DNA from: Glandiceps talaboti
Lineage: Eukaryota > Hemichordata > Enteropneusta > Spengelidae
DNA length: 64,000 bases
Assembly: GCF_964340395.1 (NCBI RefSeq)
Contig: NC_135551.1
Location: 2,841,001-2,905,000, forward strand
Direction of reading: 5' to 3'
A program made the position numbers and the translations under genes. This document shows positions 1 to 14,400 of the stretch, piece by piece. Positions within the stretch are counted from its first letter, which is position 1. Each line of letters opens with the position of its first letter. Below the pieces are notes generated by a model. That model saw nothing but the letters and a program-made list of their open reading frames with translations. It was not told where the DNA came from and did not search any database.

Positions 1-2475
1 ACTATGTACTGTACAGCCAGATTATAGACCATATCTACTCACCTGTATTCTCTGTATTTTGGCGTGTATACTGGAATGATGAATAGACTGTCCATACTAT
101 CTACTGTACAGCCAGATTATAGACCATATCTACTCACCTGTATTCTCTATATTTTGGCATGTATACTGGAATGGTGAATAGACTGTCCATACTATCTACT
201 GTACAGCCAGATTATAGACCATATCTACTCACCTGTATTCTCTATATTTTGGCATGTATACTGGAATGGTGAATAGACTGTCCATACTATCTACTGTACA
301 GCCAGATTATAGACCATATCTACTCACCTGTATTCTCTGTATTTTGGCATGTATACTGGAATGGTGAATAGACTGTCTATACTATCTACTGTACAGCCAG
401 ATTATAGACCATATCTACTCACCTGTATTCTCTGTATTTTGGCATGTATACTGGAATGGTGAATAGACTGTCCATACTATCTACTGTACAGCCAGATTAT
501 AGACCATATCTACTCACCTGTATTCTCTGTATTTTGGCATGTATACTGGAATGGTGAATAGACTGTCTATACTATCTACTGTACAGCCAGATTATAGACC
601 ATATCTACTCACCTGTATTCTCTGTATTTTGGCATGTATACTGGAATGGTGAATAGACTGTCCATACTATCTACTGTACAGCCAGATTATAGACCATATC
701 TACTCACCTGTATTCTCTATATTTTGGCATGTATACTGGAATGGTGAATAGACTGTCCATACTATCTACTGTACAGCCAGATTATAGACCATATCTACTC
801 ACCTGTATTCTCTATATTTTGGCATGTATACTGGAATGGTGAATAGACTGTCCATACTATCTACTGTACAGCCAGATTATAGACCATATCTACTCACCTG
901 TTTTCTTTGTATTTTGGCATGTATACTGGAATGATGAATAGACTGTCCATACTATCTACTGTACAGCCAGATTATAGACCATATCTACTCACCTGTATTC
1001 TCTATATTTTGGCATGTATACTGGAATGATGAATAGACTGTCCATACTATCTACTGTACAGCCAGATTATAGACCATATCTACTCACCTGTATTCTCTGT
1101 ATTTTGGCATGTATACTGGAATGGTGAATAGACTGTCCATACTATCTACTGTACAGCCAGATTATAGACCATATCTACTCGCCTGTATTCTCTGTATTTT
1201 GGCATGTATACTGGAATGGTGAATAGACTGTCTATACTATCTACTGTACAGCCAGATTATAGACCATATCTACTCACCTGTATTCTCTATATTTTGGCAT
1301 GTATACTGGAATGGTGAATAGACTGTCTATACTATGTACTGTACAGCCAGATTATAGACCATATCTACTCACCTGTATTCTCTGTATTTTGGCGTGTATA
1401 CTGGAATGATGAATAGACTGTCCATACTATCTACTGTACAGCCAGATTATAGACCATATCTACTCACCTGTATTCTCTGTATTTTGGCATGTATACTGGA
1501 ATGGTGAATAGACCGTCCATACTATCTACTGTACAGCCAGATTATAGACCATATCTACTCGCCTGTATTCTCTGTATTTTGGCATGTATACTGGAATGGT
1601 GAATAGACTGTCCATACTATCTACTGTACAGCCAGATTATAGACCATATCTACTCACCTGTATTCTCTATATTTTGGCATGTATACTGGAATGGTGAATA
1701 GACTGTCCATACTATGTACTGTACAGCCAGATTATAGACCATATCTACTCACCTGTATTCTCTGTATTTTGGCATGTATACTGGAATGGTGAATAGACTG
1801 TCCATACTATCTACTGTACAGCCAGATTATAGACCATATCTACTCACCTGTATTCTCTGTATTTTGGCATGTATACTGGAATGGTGAATAGACTGTCTAT
1901 ACTATCTACTGTACAGCCAGATTATAGACCATATCTACTCACCTGTATTCTCTGTATTTTGGCATGTATACTGGAATGGTGAATAGACTGTCCATACTAT
2001 CTACTGTACAACCAGATTATAGACCATATCTACTCACCTGTATTCTCTGTATTTTGGCATGTATACTGGAATGGTGAATAGACTGTCTATACTATGTACT
2101 GTACAGCCAGATTATAGACCATATCTACTCACCTGTATTCTCTATATTTTGGCATGTATACTGGAATGATGAATAGACTGTCCATACTATCTACTGTACA
2201 GCCAGATTATAGACCATATCTACTCACCTGTATTCTCTGTATTTTGGCGTGTATACTGGAATGATGAATAGACTGTCCATACTATCTACTGTACAGCCAG
2301 ATTATAGACCATATCTACTCACCTGTATTCTCTGTATTTTGGCATGTATACTGGAATGGTGAATAGACTGGCTATACTATGTACTGTACAGCCAGATTAT
2401 AGACCACATCTACTCACCTGTATTCTCTGTATTTTGGCATGTATACTGGAATGGTGAATAGACTGTCTATACTGC
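1..2475 (-). repeat. 95-bp tandem array, 26 copies, each with a VPS13 exon
   Basis: Exon copies sit at 43-96 and every 95 bp after, up to 2418-2471. Each unit has the 54-nt exon, a GTGAGT donor and 41 nt of intron ending in TAG before the next copy. By eye 18 copies are open and 8 carry a TAG (tctctat instead of tctctgt on the plus strand, at 138, 233, 708, 803, 993, 1278, 1658 and 2133). Two copies (1183, 1563) have a GC donor. The array continues past the left edge. Confidence 0.97.
2418..2471 (-). CDS. VPS13: VPS13 exon 39, first of 26 tandem copies
   Basis: 18-codon exon reading YRQSIHHSSIHAKIQRIQ, the VPS13 segment '...SL.(A/T)KI.R(L/I)Q' that precedes VDNQLP. Acceptor GGTTGCAG and donor CAG|GTGAGT are both strong; phase 0-0 fits exon 38. 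It is the rightmost (5') member of a 95-bp array; the other 25 copies lack this good acceptor. Confidence 0.9.
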
Positions 2476-5400
2476 AACCAAACAGCTGGGTTGTGGGTTC
2501 TCCTTAACTTGCCAACAAATGGTTTGGTCATTGTCATATTTTTGAAATCAGCCTAGAGATTATACGAAATATAAAGATGACAAATCAACCTCCTTACATA
2601 TCAGTATACTTCAGTTGATTATTAAAGGGATGAATATCCATAGATAATAAAGTCCCTGCTGAGTATTCTGTATGTCATGTTTGTCCTGACTATTGATGTT
2701 TATGAGGTAGGACATTTGACTACATCAGATTGTAACTAGTTTTCTTTAGTTCCAGTGACTATAACAGATTACAACTAGACACATACATATATAATACAGA
2801 ACATGTGTTCTATAAGCATGCTGATATAGCTTTTAATTTTATTAAGAAATTTGCATAATTGACTTTTGACCTGACCTAACATAATTTGACCTGACCTGAT
2901 GTAACTTGACCTGACCTGACATAATTTGATCTGACCTGATGTAACTTGACTTATTATTACTTGATATAATAGATATACTTACCTCTACAGCACCTTCCAC
3001 AACCAATCTATCTTCATCATTTCTCCATTTGTCTTCTACCACACCTGACAATTGTAAATTGAGGATTTTCCATTTGTCTGTCTTTGTTTCTACTTCCCAC
3101 TTAGGTGGAGCTGAAGTAATGGCTGCATAGGCAACCTCTTCATACATGCTGTTAATGATAGACACTCCAATACCTTGTAATGACATGAACAATTCCATGT
3201 TGGCTTGCTCTGCTATGTTAGCCTACAACAAATAAAACAAAGTAATCGTCATTACTTGTACCTAAATAATGACCAGTAAAGTCAGAAAGTAAAGGCCTGG
3301 GTCAAATATAAAGATACTAACAAAAAGGTCATATCTGATTAAACAAAGCTACCATTCAGTAAGAAGTGACAAAGGCAGCGATGTAATGTACATCGTAGGT
3401 GTGTATGTCCTTTGCTTTAATTGTATCACCTTTTAACACTGCAGTAGAGGACTTGAACACAGTCTCTGCATTATACGGCAGTAGAGGACTTGAACACAGT
3501 CTCTCTCTGCATTATACTGGAGTAGAGGACTTGAATACTCTCTGTGCATTACAGTGGAGTCGAGGACTTGAACACAGTCTCTCTGCATTACAGTGGAGTA
3601 GAGGACTTGAACACAGTCTCTCTCTCTGCATTACAGTGTGTCAGTTAAGCTGTAAACAGTGAATTTTTACAAAAGTATGGCTGTCATTCAGTTAATGTCG
3701 TGAAGATCAAGGCTGTAGTCAATCAATTCATGGGTTACCGGAAATAAAATATAATTGTGTACAAATACTGGAATATGAGAGTATTACCTGTTTTGCCAAG
3801 ACTGAGATGGTCTTATCTTGTGTAAATAATAAGACTCTTTGTAAGCCGTCAAGGTAAGACACCCAATAGATAGTAGTCTTCTCTGTCTTATTCAACAATG
3901 GATGATCAATCAAGCCATCTACTTTATCCTTGTCATCATCTTTGGAAGCACAATATGAACAAAATAGACTATAGTAAGTGATGGTATGTCAGCTGAGCAA
4001 TGAAGACTATAGTAAGTGATGGTGTGTCAGCTGAGCAATGAAGACTATAGTAAGTGATGGTGTGTCAGCTGAGCAATGAAGACTATAGTAAAACATTGAA
4101 ATGACACTAGTTTACCTTCATCAGTACTGTACAAGTCATTGACTATAACATTGAAATAACACTAGTTTACCTTCATCAGTACTGTACAAGTCATTGACTA
4201 TAACATTGAAATGACACTAGTTTACCTTCATCAGTACTGTACAAGTCATTGACTATAACATTGAAATGACACTAGTTTACCTTCATCAGTACTGTACAAG
4301 TCATTGACTATAACATTGAAATGACACTAGTTTACCTTCATCAGTACTGTACAAGTCATTGACTATAACATTGAAATAACACTAGTTTACCTTCATCAGT
4401 ACTGTACAAGTCATTGACTATAACATTGAAATGACACTAGTTTACCTTCATCAGTACTGTACAAGTCATTGACTATAACATTGAAATGACACTAGTTTAC
4501 CTTCATCAGTACTGTACAAGTCATTGACTATAACATTGAAATGACACTAGTTTACCTTCATCAGTACTGTACAAGTCATTGACTATAACATTGAAATAAC
4601 ACTAGTTTACCTTCATCAGTACTGTACAAGTCATTGACTATAACATTGAAATGACACTAGTTTACCTTCATCAGTACTGTACAAGTCATTGACTATAACA
4701 TTGAAATGACACTAGTTTACCTTCATCAGTATTGTACATTAAGTCATTGACTATAACATTGAAATAACACTAGTTTACCTTCATCAGTACTGTACAAGTC
4801 ATTGACTATAACATTGAAATAACACTAGTTTACCTTCATCAGTACTGTACAAGTCATTGACTATAACATTGAAATAACACTAGTTTACCTTCATCAGTAC
4901 TGTACAAGTCATTGACTATAACATTGAAATAACACTAGTTTACCTTCATCAGTATTGTACATTAAGTCATTGACTATAACATTGAAATGACACTAGTTTA
5001 CCTTCATCAGTACTGTACAAGTCATTGACTATAACATTGAAATGACACTAGTTTACCTTCATCAGTACTATACAAGTCATTGACTATAACACTGAAATGA
5101 CACTAGTTTACCTTCATCAGTATTGTACAAGTCATTGACTATAACATTGAAATGACACTAGTTTACCTTCATCAGTATTGTACATTAAGTCATTGACTAT
5201 AACATTGAAATGACACTAGTTTACCTTCATCAATACTCTACAAGTCATTGACTATAACATTGAAATGACACTAGTTTACCTTCATCAGTACTCTACAAGT
5301 CATGGACTATAACATTGAAATGACACTAGTTTACCTTCATCAGTACTGTACAAGTCATTGACTATAACATTGAAATGACACTAGTTTACCTTCATCAGTA

Positions 5401-8400
5401 CTGTACAAGTCATTGACTATAACATTGAAATGACACTAGTTTACCTTCATCAGTACTGTACAAGACATGGACTGTAACATTGAAATGACACTAGTTTACC
5501 TTCATCAGTACTCTACAAGTCATTGACTATAACATTGAAATGACACTAGTTTACCTTCATCAGTATTGTACAAGACATGGAATGTAACATTGAAATGACA
5601 CTAGTTTACCTTCATCACTACTGTACAAGTCATTGACTATAACATTGAAATGACACTAGTTTACCTTCATCAGTACTGTACAAGTCATTGACTATAACAT
5701 TGAAATGACACTAGTTTACCTTCATCAGTATTGTACATTAAGTCATTGACTATAACATTGAAATGACACTAGTTTACCTTCATCAGTATTGTACATTAAG
5801 TCATTGACTATAACATTGAAATGATACTAGTTTACCTTCATCAGTATTGTACATTAAGTCATTGACTATAACATTGAAATGACACTAGTTTACCTTCATC
5901 AGTACTGTACAAGTCATTGACTATAACATTGAAATGACACTAGTTTACCTTCATCAGTATTGTACATTAAGTCATTGACTATAACATTGAAATGACACTA
6001 GTTTACCTTCATCAGTATTGTACATTAAGTCATTGACTATAACATTGAAATGACACTAGTTTACCTTCATCAATACTCTACAAGTCATTGACTATAACAT
6101 TGAAATGACACTAGTTTACCTTCATCAGTACTGTACAAGTAATTGACTATAACATTGAAATGACACTAGTTTACCTTCATCAGTATTGTACAAGTCATTG
6201 ACTATAACATTGAAATGACACTAGTTTACCTTCATCAGTACTGTACAAGTCATTGACTATAACATTGAAATGACACTAGTTTACCTTCATCAGTACTGTA
6301 CAAGTCATTGACTATAACATTGAAATGACACTAGTTTACCTTCATCAGTACTGTACAAGTCATTGACTATAACATTGAAATGACACTAGTTTACCTTCAT
6401 CAGTACTGTACAAGTCATTGACTATAACATTGAAATGACACTAGTTTACCTTCATCAGTATTGTACATTAAGTCATTGACTATAACATTGAAATGATACT
6501 AGTTTACCTTCATCAGTATTGTACATTAAGTCATTGACTATAACATTGAAATGACACTAGTTTACCTTCATCAGTACTGTACAAGTCATTGACTATAACA
6601 TTGAAATGACACTAGTTTACCTTCATCAGTATTGTACATTAAGTCATTGACTATAACATTGAAATGACACTAGTTTACCTTCATCAGTATTGTACATTAA
6701 GTCATTGACTATAACATTGAAATGACACTAGTTTACCTTCATCAATACTCTACAAGTCATTGACTATAACATTGAAATGACACTAGTTTACCTTCATCAG
6801 TACTGTACAAGAAATTGACTATAACATTGAAATGACACTAGTTTACCTTCATCAGTATTGTACAAGTCATTGACTATAACATTGAAATGACACTAGTTTA
6901 CCTTCATCAGTACTGTACAAGTCATTGACTATAACATTGAAATGACACTAGTTTACCTTCATCAGTACTGTACAAGTCATTGACTATAACATTGAAATGA
7001 CACTAGTTTACCTTCATCAGTACTGTACAAGTCATTGACTATAACATTGAAATAACACTAGTTTACCTTCATCAGTACTGTACAAGTCATTGACTATAAC
7101 ATTGAAATGACACTAGTTTACCTTCATCAGTACTGTACAAGTCATTGACTATAACATTGAAATGACACTAGTTTACCTTCATCAGTACTGTACAAGTCAT
7201 TGACTATAACATTGAAATGACACTAGTTTACCTTCATCAGTACTGTACAAGACATGGACTGTAACATTGAAATGACACTAGTTTACCTTCATCAGTACTG
7301 TACAAGTCATTGACTAACATTGAAATGACACTAGTTTACCTTCATCAGTACTCTACAAGTCATTGACTATAACATTGAAATGACACTAGTTTACCTTCAT
7401 CAGTATTGTACAAGACATGGAATGTAACATTGAAATGACACTAGTTTACCTTCATCAGTATTGTACATTAAGTCATTGACTATAACATTGAAATGACACT
7501 AGTTTACCTTCATCAGTATTGTACATTAAGTCATTGACTATAACATTGAAATGACACTAGTTTACCTTCATCAGTACTGTACAAGTCATTGACTATAACA
7601 TTGAAATGACACTAGTTTACCTTCATCAGTACTATACAAGTCATTGACTATAACATTGAAATGACACTAGTTTACCTTCATCAGTACTGTACAAGTCATT
7701 GACTATAACATTGAAATGACACTAGTTTACCTTCATCAGTACTGCACAAGTCATTGACTATAACATTGAAATGACACTAGTTTACCTTCATCAGTACTGT
7801 ACAAGTCATTGACTATAACATTGAAATGACACTAGTTTACCTTCATCAGTACTGTACAAGTCATTGACTATAACATTGAAATGACACTAGTTTACCTTCA
7901 TCAGTACTGTACAAGTCATTGACTATAACATTGAAATGACACTAGTTTACCTTCATCAGTACTGTACAAGTCATTGACTATAACATTGAAATGACACTAG
8001 TTTACCTTCATCAGTACTGTACAAGTCATTGACTATAACATTGAAATGACACTAGTTTACCTTCATCAGTACTATACAAGTCATTGACTATAACATTGAA
8101 ATGACACTAGTTTACCTTCATCAGTACTGTACAAGTCACTGACTATAACATTGAAATGACACTAGTTTACCTTCATCAGTACTGTACAAGTCATTGACTA
8201 TAACATTGAAATGACACTAGTTTACCTTCATCAGTACTGTACAAGTCATTGACTATAACATTGAAATGACACTAGTTTACCTTCATCAGTACTGTACAAG
8301 TCATTGACTATAACATTGAAATGACACTAGTTTACCTTCATCAGTACTGTACAAGTCATTGACTATAACATTGAAATAACACTAGTTTACCTTCATCAGT

Positions 8401-11400
8401 ACTGTACAAGTCATTGACTATAACATTGAAATGACACTAGTTTACCTTCATCAGTACTGTACAAGTCATTGACTATAACATTGAAATGACACTAGTTTAC
8501 CTTCATCAGTACTGTACAAGTCATTGACTATAACATTGAAATGACACTAGTTTACCTTCATCAGTATTGTACAAGTCACTGACTATAACATTGAAATGAC
8601 ACTAGTTTACCTTCATCAGTATTGTACAAGTCACTGACTATAACATTGAAATGACACTAGTTTACCTTCATCAGTATTGTACAAGACATGGAATGTAACA
8701 TTTAATGACACTAGTTTACCTTCATCAGTACTATATACACTTGCATCTTCACCATCCACATAATCTCCATCTCCAGCAAGACTACTTCTTCGAACACTAT
8801 CAAAACTGACATTCACTTTATTACTGGCATCCTAAAAATAAAAATAACCAAGAACTTTAATTGGCCCAAGAACAGAGGCTATTTTTGTGTACATGTAAGT
8901 ATGTTTGCTATTGAGCTCAAAAATAAGGATCAATGAAATATTTACATTGCAGGGAATAAAATATTTATTTACCTTGGATATCATAGCAGGTAATAACATA
9001 TTTATTTACCTTGAATATCATAGCAGCGAATAACATATTTGAAATTATTTTGGATATCATAACATGGAATAACACATTTATTTACCTTGGATATCATAGC
9101 AGGGAATAAGATATTTATTTACCTTGGATATCATAGCAGGGAATAAAATATTTATTTACCTTGGATATCATAGCAGGGAATAACATATTTATTTACCTTG
9201 AATATCATATTAAAAATTACTTTGGATATCATAACATGGCATAACACATTTATTTACCTTGGATATCACAGCAGGGAATAAATATTTGACTTGGATATCA
9301 TACATATTTAAAATTACCTTGGATATCATAGCAGGGAATAAAATATTTATTTACCCTGGATACCATAGCAGGGAATAACATATTTATTTACCTTGAATAT
9401 CATAGCAGGGAATAACATATTTATTTACCTTGAATATCATAGCAGGGAGTAATATATTTATTTACCTTGGATATCATAGCAGGGAATAACATATTTATTT
9501 ACCTTGAATATCATAGCAGGGAATAATATATTTATTTACCTTGGATATCATAGCAGGGAGTAATATATTTATTTACACCCTGGATATCATAGCAGGGAAT
9601 AACATAGTTATTTACCTTGGATATCATAGCAGGGAATGATGGTTTATTTCTATTATATAGATTCCACCATAAGGTTCTTTCCACCGTTGGGTCATCCCAA
9701 GTGTACAACAGTGATTGGTTTGGCATGATCAACATTACATTGTTGCTATTCCTATCAAAAAATTAAGACATTGTTTTGATGTGTTATCTTATTTTGTGGA
9801 AAACAAAATGGTAAAAACCAAACCTATCTATTGATTTTAAAAGGAGTTTTTGGTGCTTTGAGCTACTTGGATTTTCAAATTGATAGTCTAGGTACATTCT
9901 TAGCATATGAAATGTGGCTGTTCTAGTTGTCTGTAGACATTGCATTGCATTACATATAAACTCATATGTGAGAAACAAGGAGTATTTTGACAATGAAGTG
10001 ATGGTGTACATTTAGTAAAGTAGTGACTTTGACAATGAAGTGATGGTGTACATTTAGTAAAGGAGTACTTTGACAATGAAGTGATGGTGTACATTTAGTA
10101 AAGTAGTGACTTTGACAATGAAGTGATGGTGTACATTTAGTAAAGTAGTGACTTTGACAATGAAGTGATGGTGTACATTTAGTAAAGGAGTACTTTGACA
10201 ATGAAGTGATGGTGTACATTTAGTAAAGGAGTACTTTGACAATAAAGTGATGGTGTACATTTAGTAGTGTAAAATGAGGACAAAATAGCAAAGATGTGGT
10301 TGAAAACACTTTAACCAAATATACTTCACTGTGATGTACACTTACATGTACAATAATTGACATTAAAGGGACATGGTGTGCAAATTTTTCTAAATAAAAG
10401 GTTACTTATATTTAACCCTTAACTGGCACTTGTTTAACGACTAGTAGTCACTGACAAAACTCCCACCGTATCAACTGTTGTCACAGTGAATATATGAAAT
10501 AACATGACATCATTTTAGTCTTATGTATTACACTACAGTATCACAGCATTTTATACAGTGGGAGTTTGGCAGTGGCAGCTAGTGATAGTGAAGGGTAAAA
10601 TATAAGTAAACTTTTATTTGGAAACAAAAATGACTAAAAATACTTATAAGTTGCAGACCATGTCCCTTACATTTCAGGTCAGTTTGTCTCCCTTTACTAT
10701 TTGTCATCATGGTATAAGTCTGAAGTGAATAAATACAGTGAGCTTACTTTTGTGACACCTTGATAAAGACTTTGTCTTCACATAAATTATCTATCCTTAC
10801 AGGTGCATTACCACACACATATGGAACAAATGTGACAGTTGTTGGTCCTTCAGTTCCTCCAGTGACATCAACATTGAGAGCAGTCTGTAAATGAAACCAC
10901 CACCATTTACATTTAATAGTTATACAAGGTTTACTTTACAAATACTTTATATTGCACTTACAGAATGTCTGCAGGTAGTACATGAACAACTAAACTATAT
11001 TATTTTCTAAAACTTTTTGGAAATTGTACCATAACAATATCTCTTTGAAAATCGCTCTGATAACCAATATTCAAAGTAGTTATAGAAATACAGGAGTCCA
11101 AGAACTAACACATTTTGTTGGAAATTGTCATTTTAGTGCTGAAGTTGTAACACTTCATGCTTTGGGGCCAAGGTATTAAAATACTTAAGAGAAACTTCTG
11201 GGTGGTGCCCAATTGGTTAAAGTTGTTATTTTCTAGTGTATATGTACAAAGTGACTGAATTAGCTAATTATAAATAATTATTGAATGACTGATTTCCACT
11301 AAAAAGGCAATTAAGATTAGATTAGATTAGATTGGATTAGATTACTTCATTGTAAACTTCAACTGTAAAGTTGAGTAGGACAGTACCTTTGATATTGTTG

Positions 11401-14400
11401 TAATCAGTTTCTTGTATCCTTAGCACAGAAGGATGTGTCTTTTTATAAATATTTGTTTTGTGTGTGCTGGGAATTGTTTCCAGTGATTTTCTTTTTATGC
11501 AGACACATACACACATAAACACAATCACATATTTCAGCAGAAATCCTTTGACAGGACTAAGTTGCACACTCCATGGAAATACAATGAATAACACTGAAGT
11601 AAAGCACTTTCTCTATGTGCTGCATTCATCTATATTCATATTAAGTGTAAAAGTATACTGTTTCAATTGGTTTATTTACAAGCCTAACATGTGGCCTTTC
11701 TAATGTGAAAATGAAAGAGTTATACCTTTACACTTGATATGGATGCTATAAATGATTGTGGTTCATACAGAAACACTTTACTTAATAGGTGTTGTAATAT
11801 AAACAGAAAATAATGACTTAAACTCATTGCTCCCCCCCCCCCCCCCCCGATGTCTCCCTAAAGGCCCCAAAAATAGGCTAATTACAATACATATTACACT
11901 TACCCCTTCTTGCATTCTTAACACAGTAGAGTGTGGTTTATCAACTCTAAAATGCTGTGATGTGATATGACTTTCTGAGTTCTTCACAAACAATTTCATA
12001 GAACTGCTGCCAGGCCAGAAAGGTATGCACTATCAACAGAACAATTATAGCTATTTAACATATCAAACATGAGGTTTTTAAAATGTATGACAAAATAGTA
12101 AAGTGCAAAGTCCTTGAAAGGGCTCAGCTGCATAACTTACTATACTCATTATCAATACAAGTCTTTATAGAAAATACACCCTAAAATACTTTTCTTTTCA
12201 ATGTGAGTGAATGGTGACATGATTTTAATAAAAGAAATTAGTGGCAACAAGTAACTACATCAAAGTGGCTGTGATAGGCAAGAAATGGCTGGATTTGATA
12301 ACTGATTCTGAAGGTCAAGGGTCAACGAAGTGATAATACGGGTAGACACTATTTATTACACTTTTTTGAGTTATAAATAATAAATAAACTATATTTTAGT
12401 GTTTTAGTTTTATCTCCCATATGACATGTCATCTTTGTGACAGGTTTAAAAGGAATTGGATATTGCATAGCAGACAAATTACTACTAAGGACACACATAT
12501 GGTCAGACAGATGGAGATCATTGTAATAATCTGCCAAAGACATGAAGTAGTTGTAATTTTCTTCATTGGTTTCTTTTCAGCATTAACCTATCCATAGCCT
12601 CAACTTTCAGCACACAAAGGGGATTGTTGTGTACCAGTTACTAATAAATATAATTAGTCCTGCCCCAACACAGTAATCTGGATTAGTTTGAAATTGATTA
12701 TTTGTTGGTTCTCGATCCTGTCCAAACCCTATCAAAGCTGGTTGATTGATATAGTTTATAGGCACAAATTAATAATAGTTCTTACCTCGTTAGGTTTGAC
12801 ATCCACCCAGACTGCAGCTTTCAAACCTTCCTCAATAAAACTGAGTGAGCTTTCAGTTTTATTTAAGACAAGGAAATATGGCATTAATGTGACAATCTTT
12901 GTCAATGTCAAATGAGACATGGTGATTTCCAACCAGAACTGAAAGATAAAACATCACAAATCAATAATAAATATAACTACCCTTAAAGAAACCCAGTCTG
13001 TGTCAATTTTTCCTTGTTAGACAATTACAAATCTTGTCAAACTTTCACATCATGCTTGTTTTTTTCTTATCAATCATTATATAAATTACATTGGTTTGTA
13101 TATATTCTTTTTTTCATGAAAACAACTCAGTGAAACTAAAATGTGTAAAATATGAAATGGTTCCACAGAAATCAAACCCCTGGGTAGTACACAATACTTA
13201 CTAAGCCTATGAGGTACATAAGAAATATTCTCTGTCATTCCAGGTCCCAATTTATACAGCTAGGTTGACTGAAACACATTCACGGATTAACACTTGCCCA
13301 TAGACTTTCGCCAGAAGCAAATGGCACAAACAAATGGCAGCAATGAGGCTCAACCTATAACCTGCAGATTTCAAGCCAGCCAAGACATTGTCTATACCAC
13401 CCTAGTACCCTACCTGGTATGTCCTATCATGCCATTTACTGTTACAGTATATATTGTCTATACTACCCTACCTGGTAAGTCCTGTCATGTTGTTTACTGT
13501 TACAGTATATATTGTCTATACTACCCTAACTGGTAAGTCCTGTCATGCCGTTTACTGTTACAGTACATATTGTCTATACTACCCTACCTGGTAAGTCCTG
13601 TCATGCCGTTTACTGTTACAGTATATATTGTCTATACTACCCTACCTGGTAAGTCCTGTCATGCCGTTTACTGTTACAGTATATATTGTCTATACTACCC
13701 TACCTGGTAAGTTCTGTCATGCCGTTTACTGTTACAGTATATATTGTCTATACTACCCTACCTGGTAAGTCCTGTCATGCCGTTTACTGTTACAGTATAT
13801 ATTGTCTATACTACCCTACCTGGTAAGTCCTGTCATGCCGTTTACTGTTACAGTATATATTGTCTATACTACCCTACCTGGTAAGTCCTGTCATGCCGTT
13901 TACTGTAGTGTTACAGTATATATTGTCTATACTACCCTACCTGATATGTCCTGTCATGTCGTTTATCTCTGCATGTCACCACTCCAGAACTACCAATTGT
14001 ATCCAAAGAGAATGACTGTGACCAATCTGACTCAAATACCCGAATCTTGGCCTAAAATGTAAGAAAACATTTAAAATTGTTGACCATGGTTTCATATGTC
14101 ACATTCATAACTAATAAAAAAAAGTTTTGTCACTGTTTTGATTGTAAACTTTCACTGGAAATGTCTGTCTATCTCCTGACATCATTAAGTGACTACATGA
14201 CATCATTAAGTGACTACATGACATCATTAAGTGACTCCGCGACATCATTAAGTGACTCCACCACGACATCCTTCAGTGAGTCCACGACATCATTAAGTGA
14301 TGCCACGACATTATCAAGTGACTCCACGTCATCATTAAGTGGCGCCACCATGACATCATTAAGTGACTCCACAAAGACACCATTAAGTGACTCCACGACA

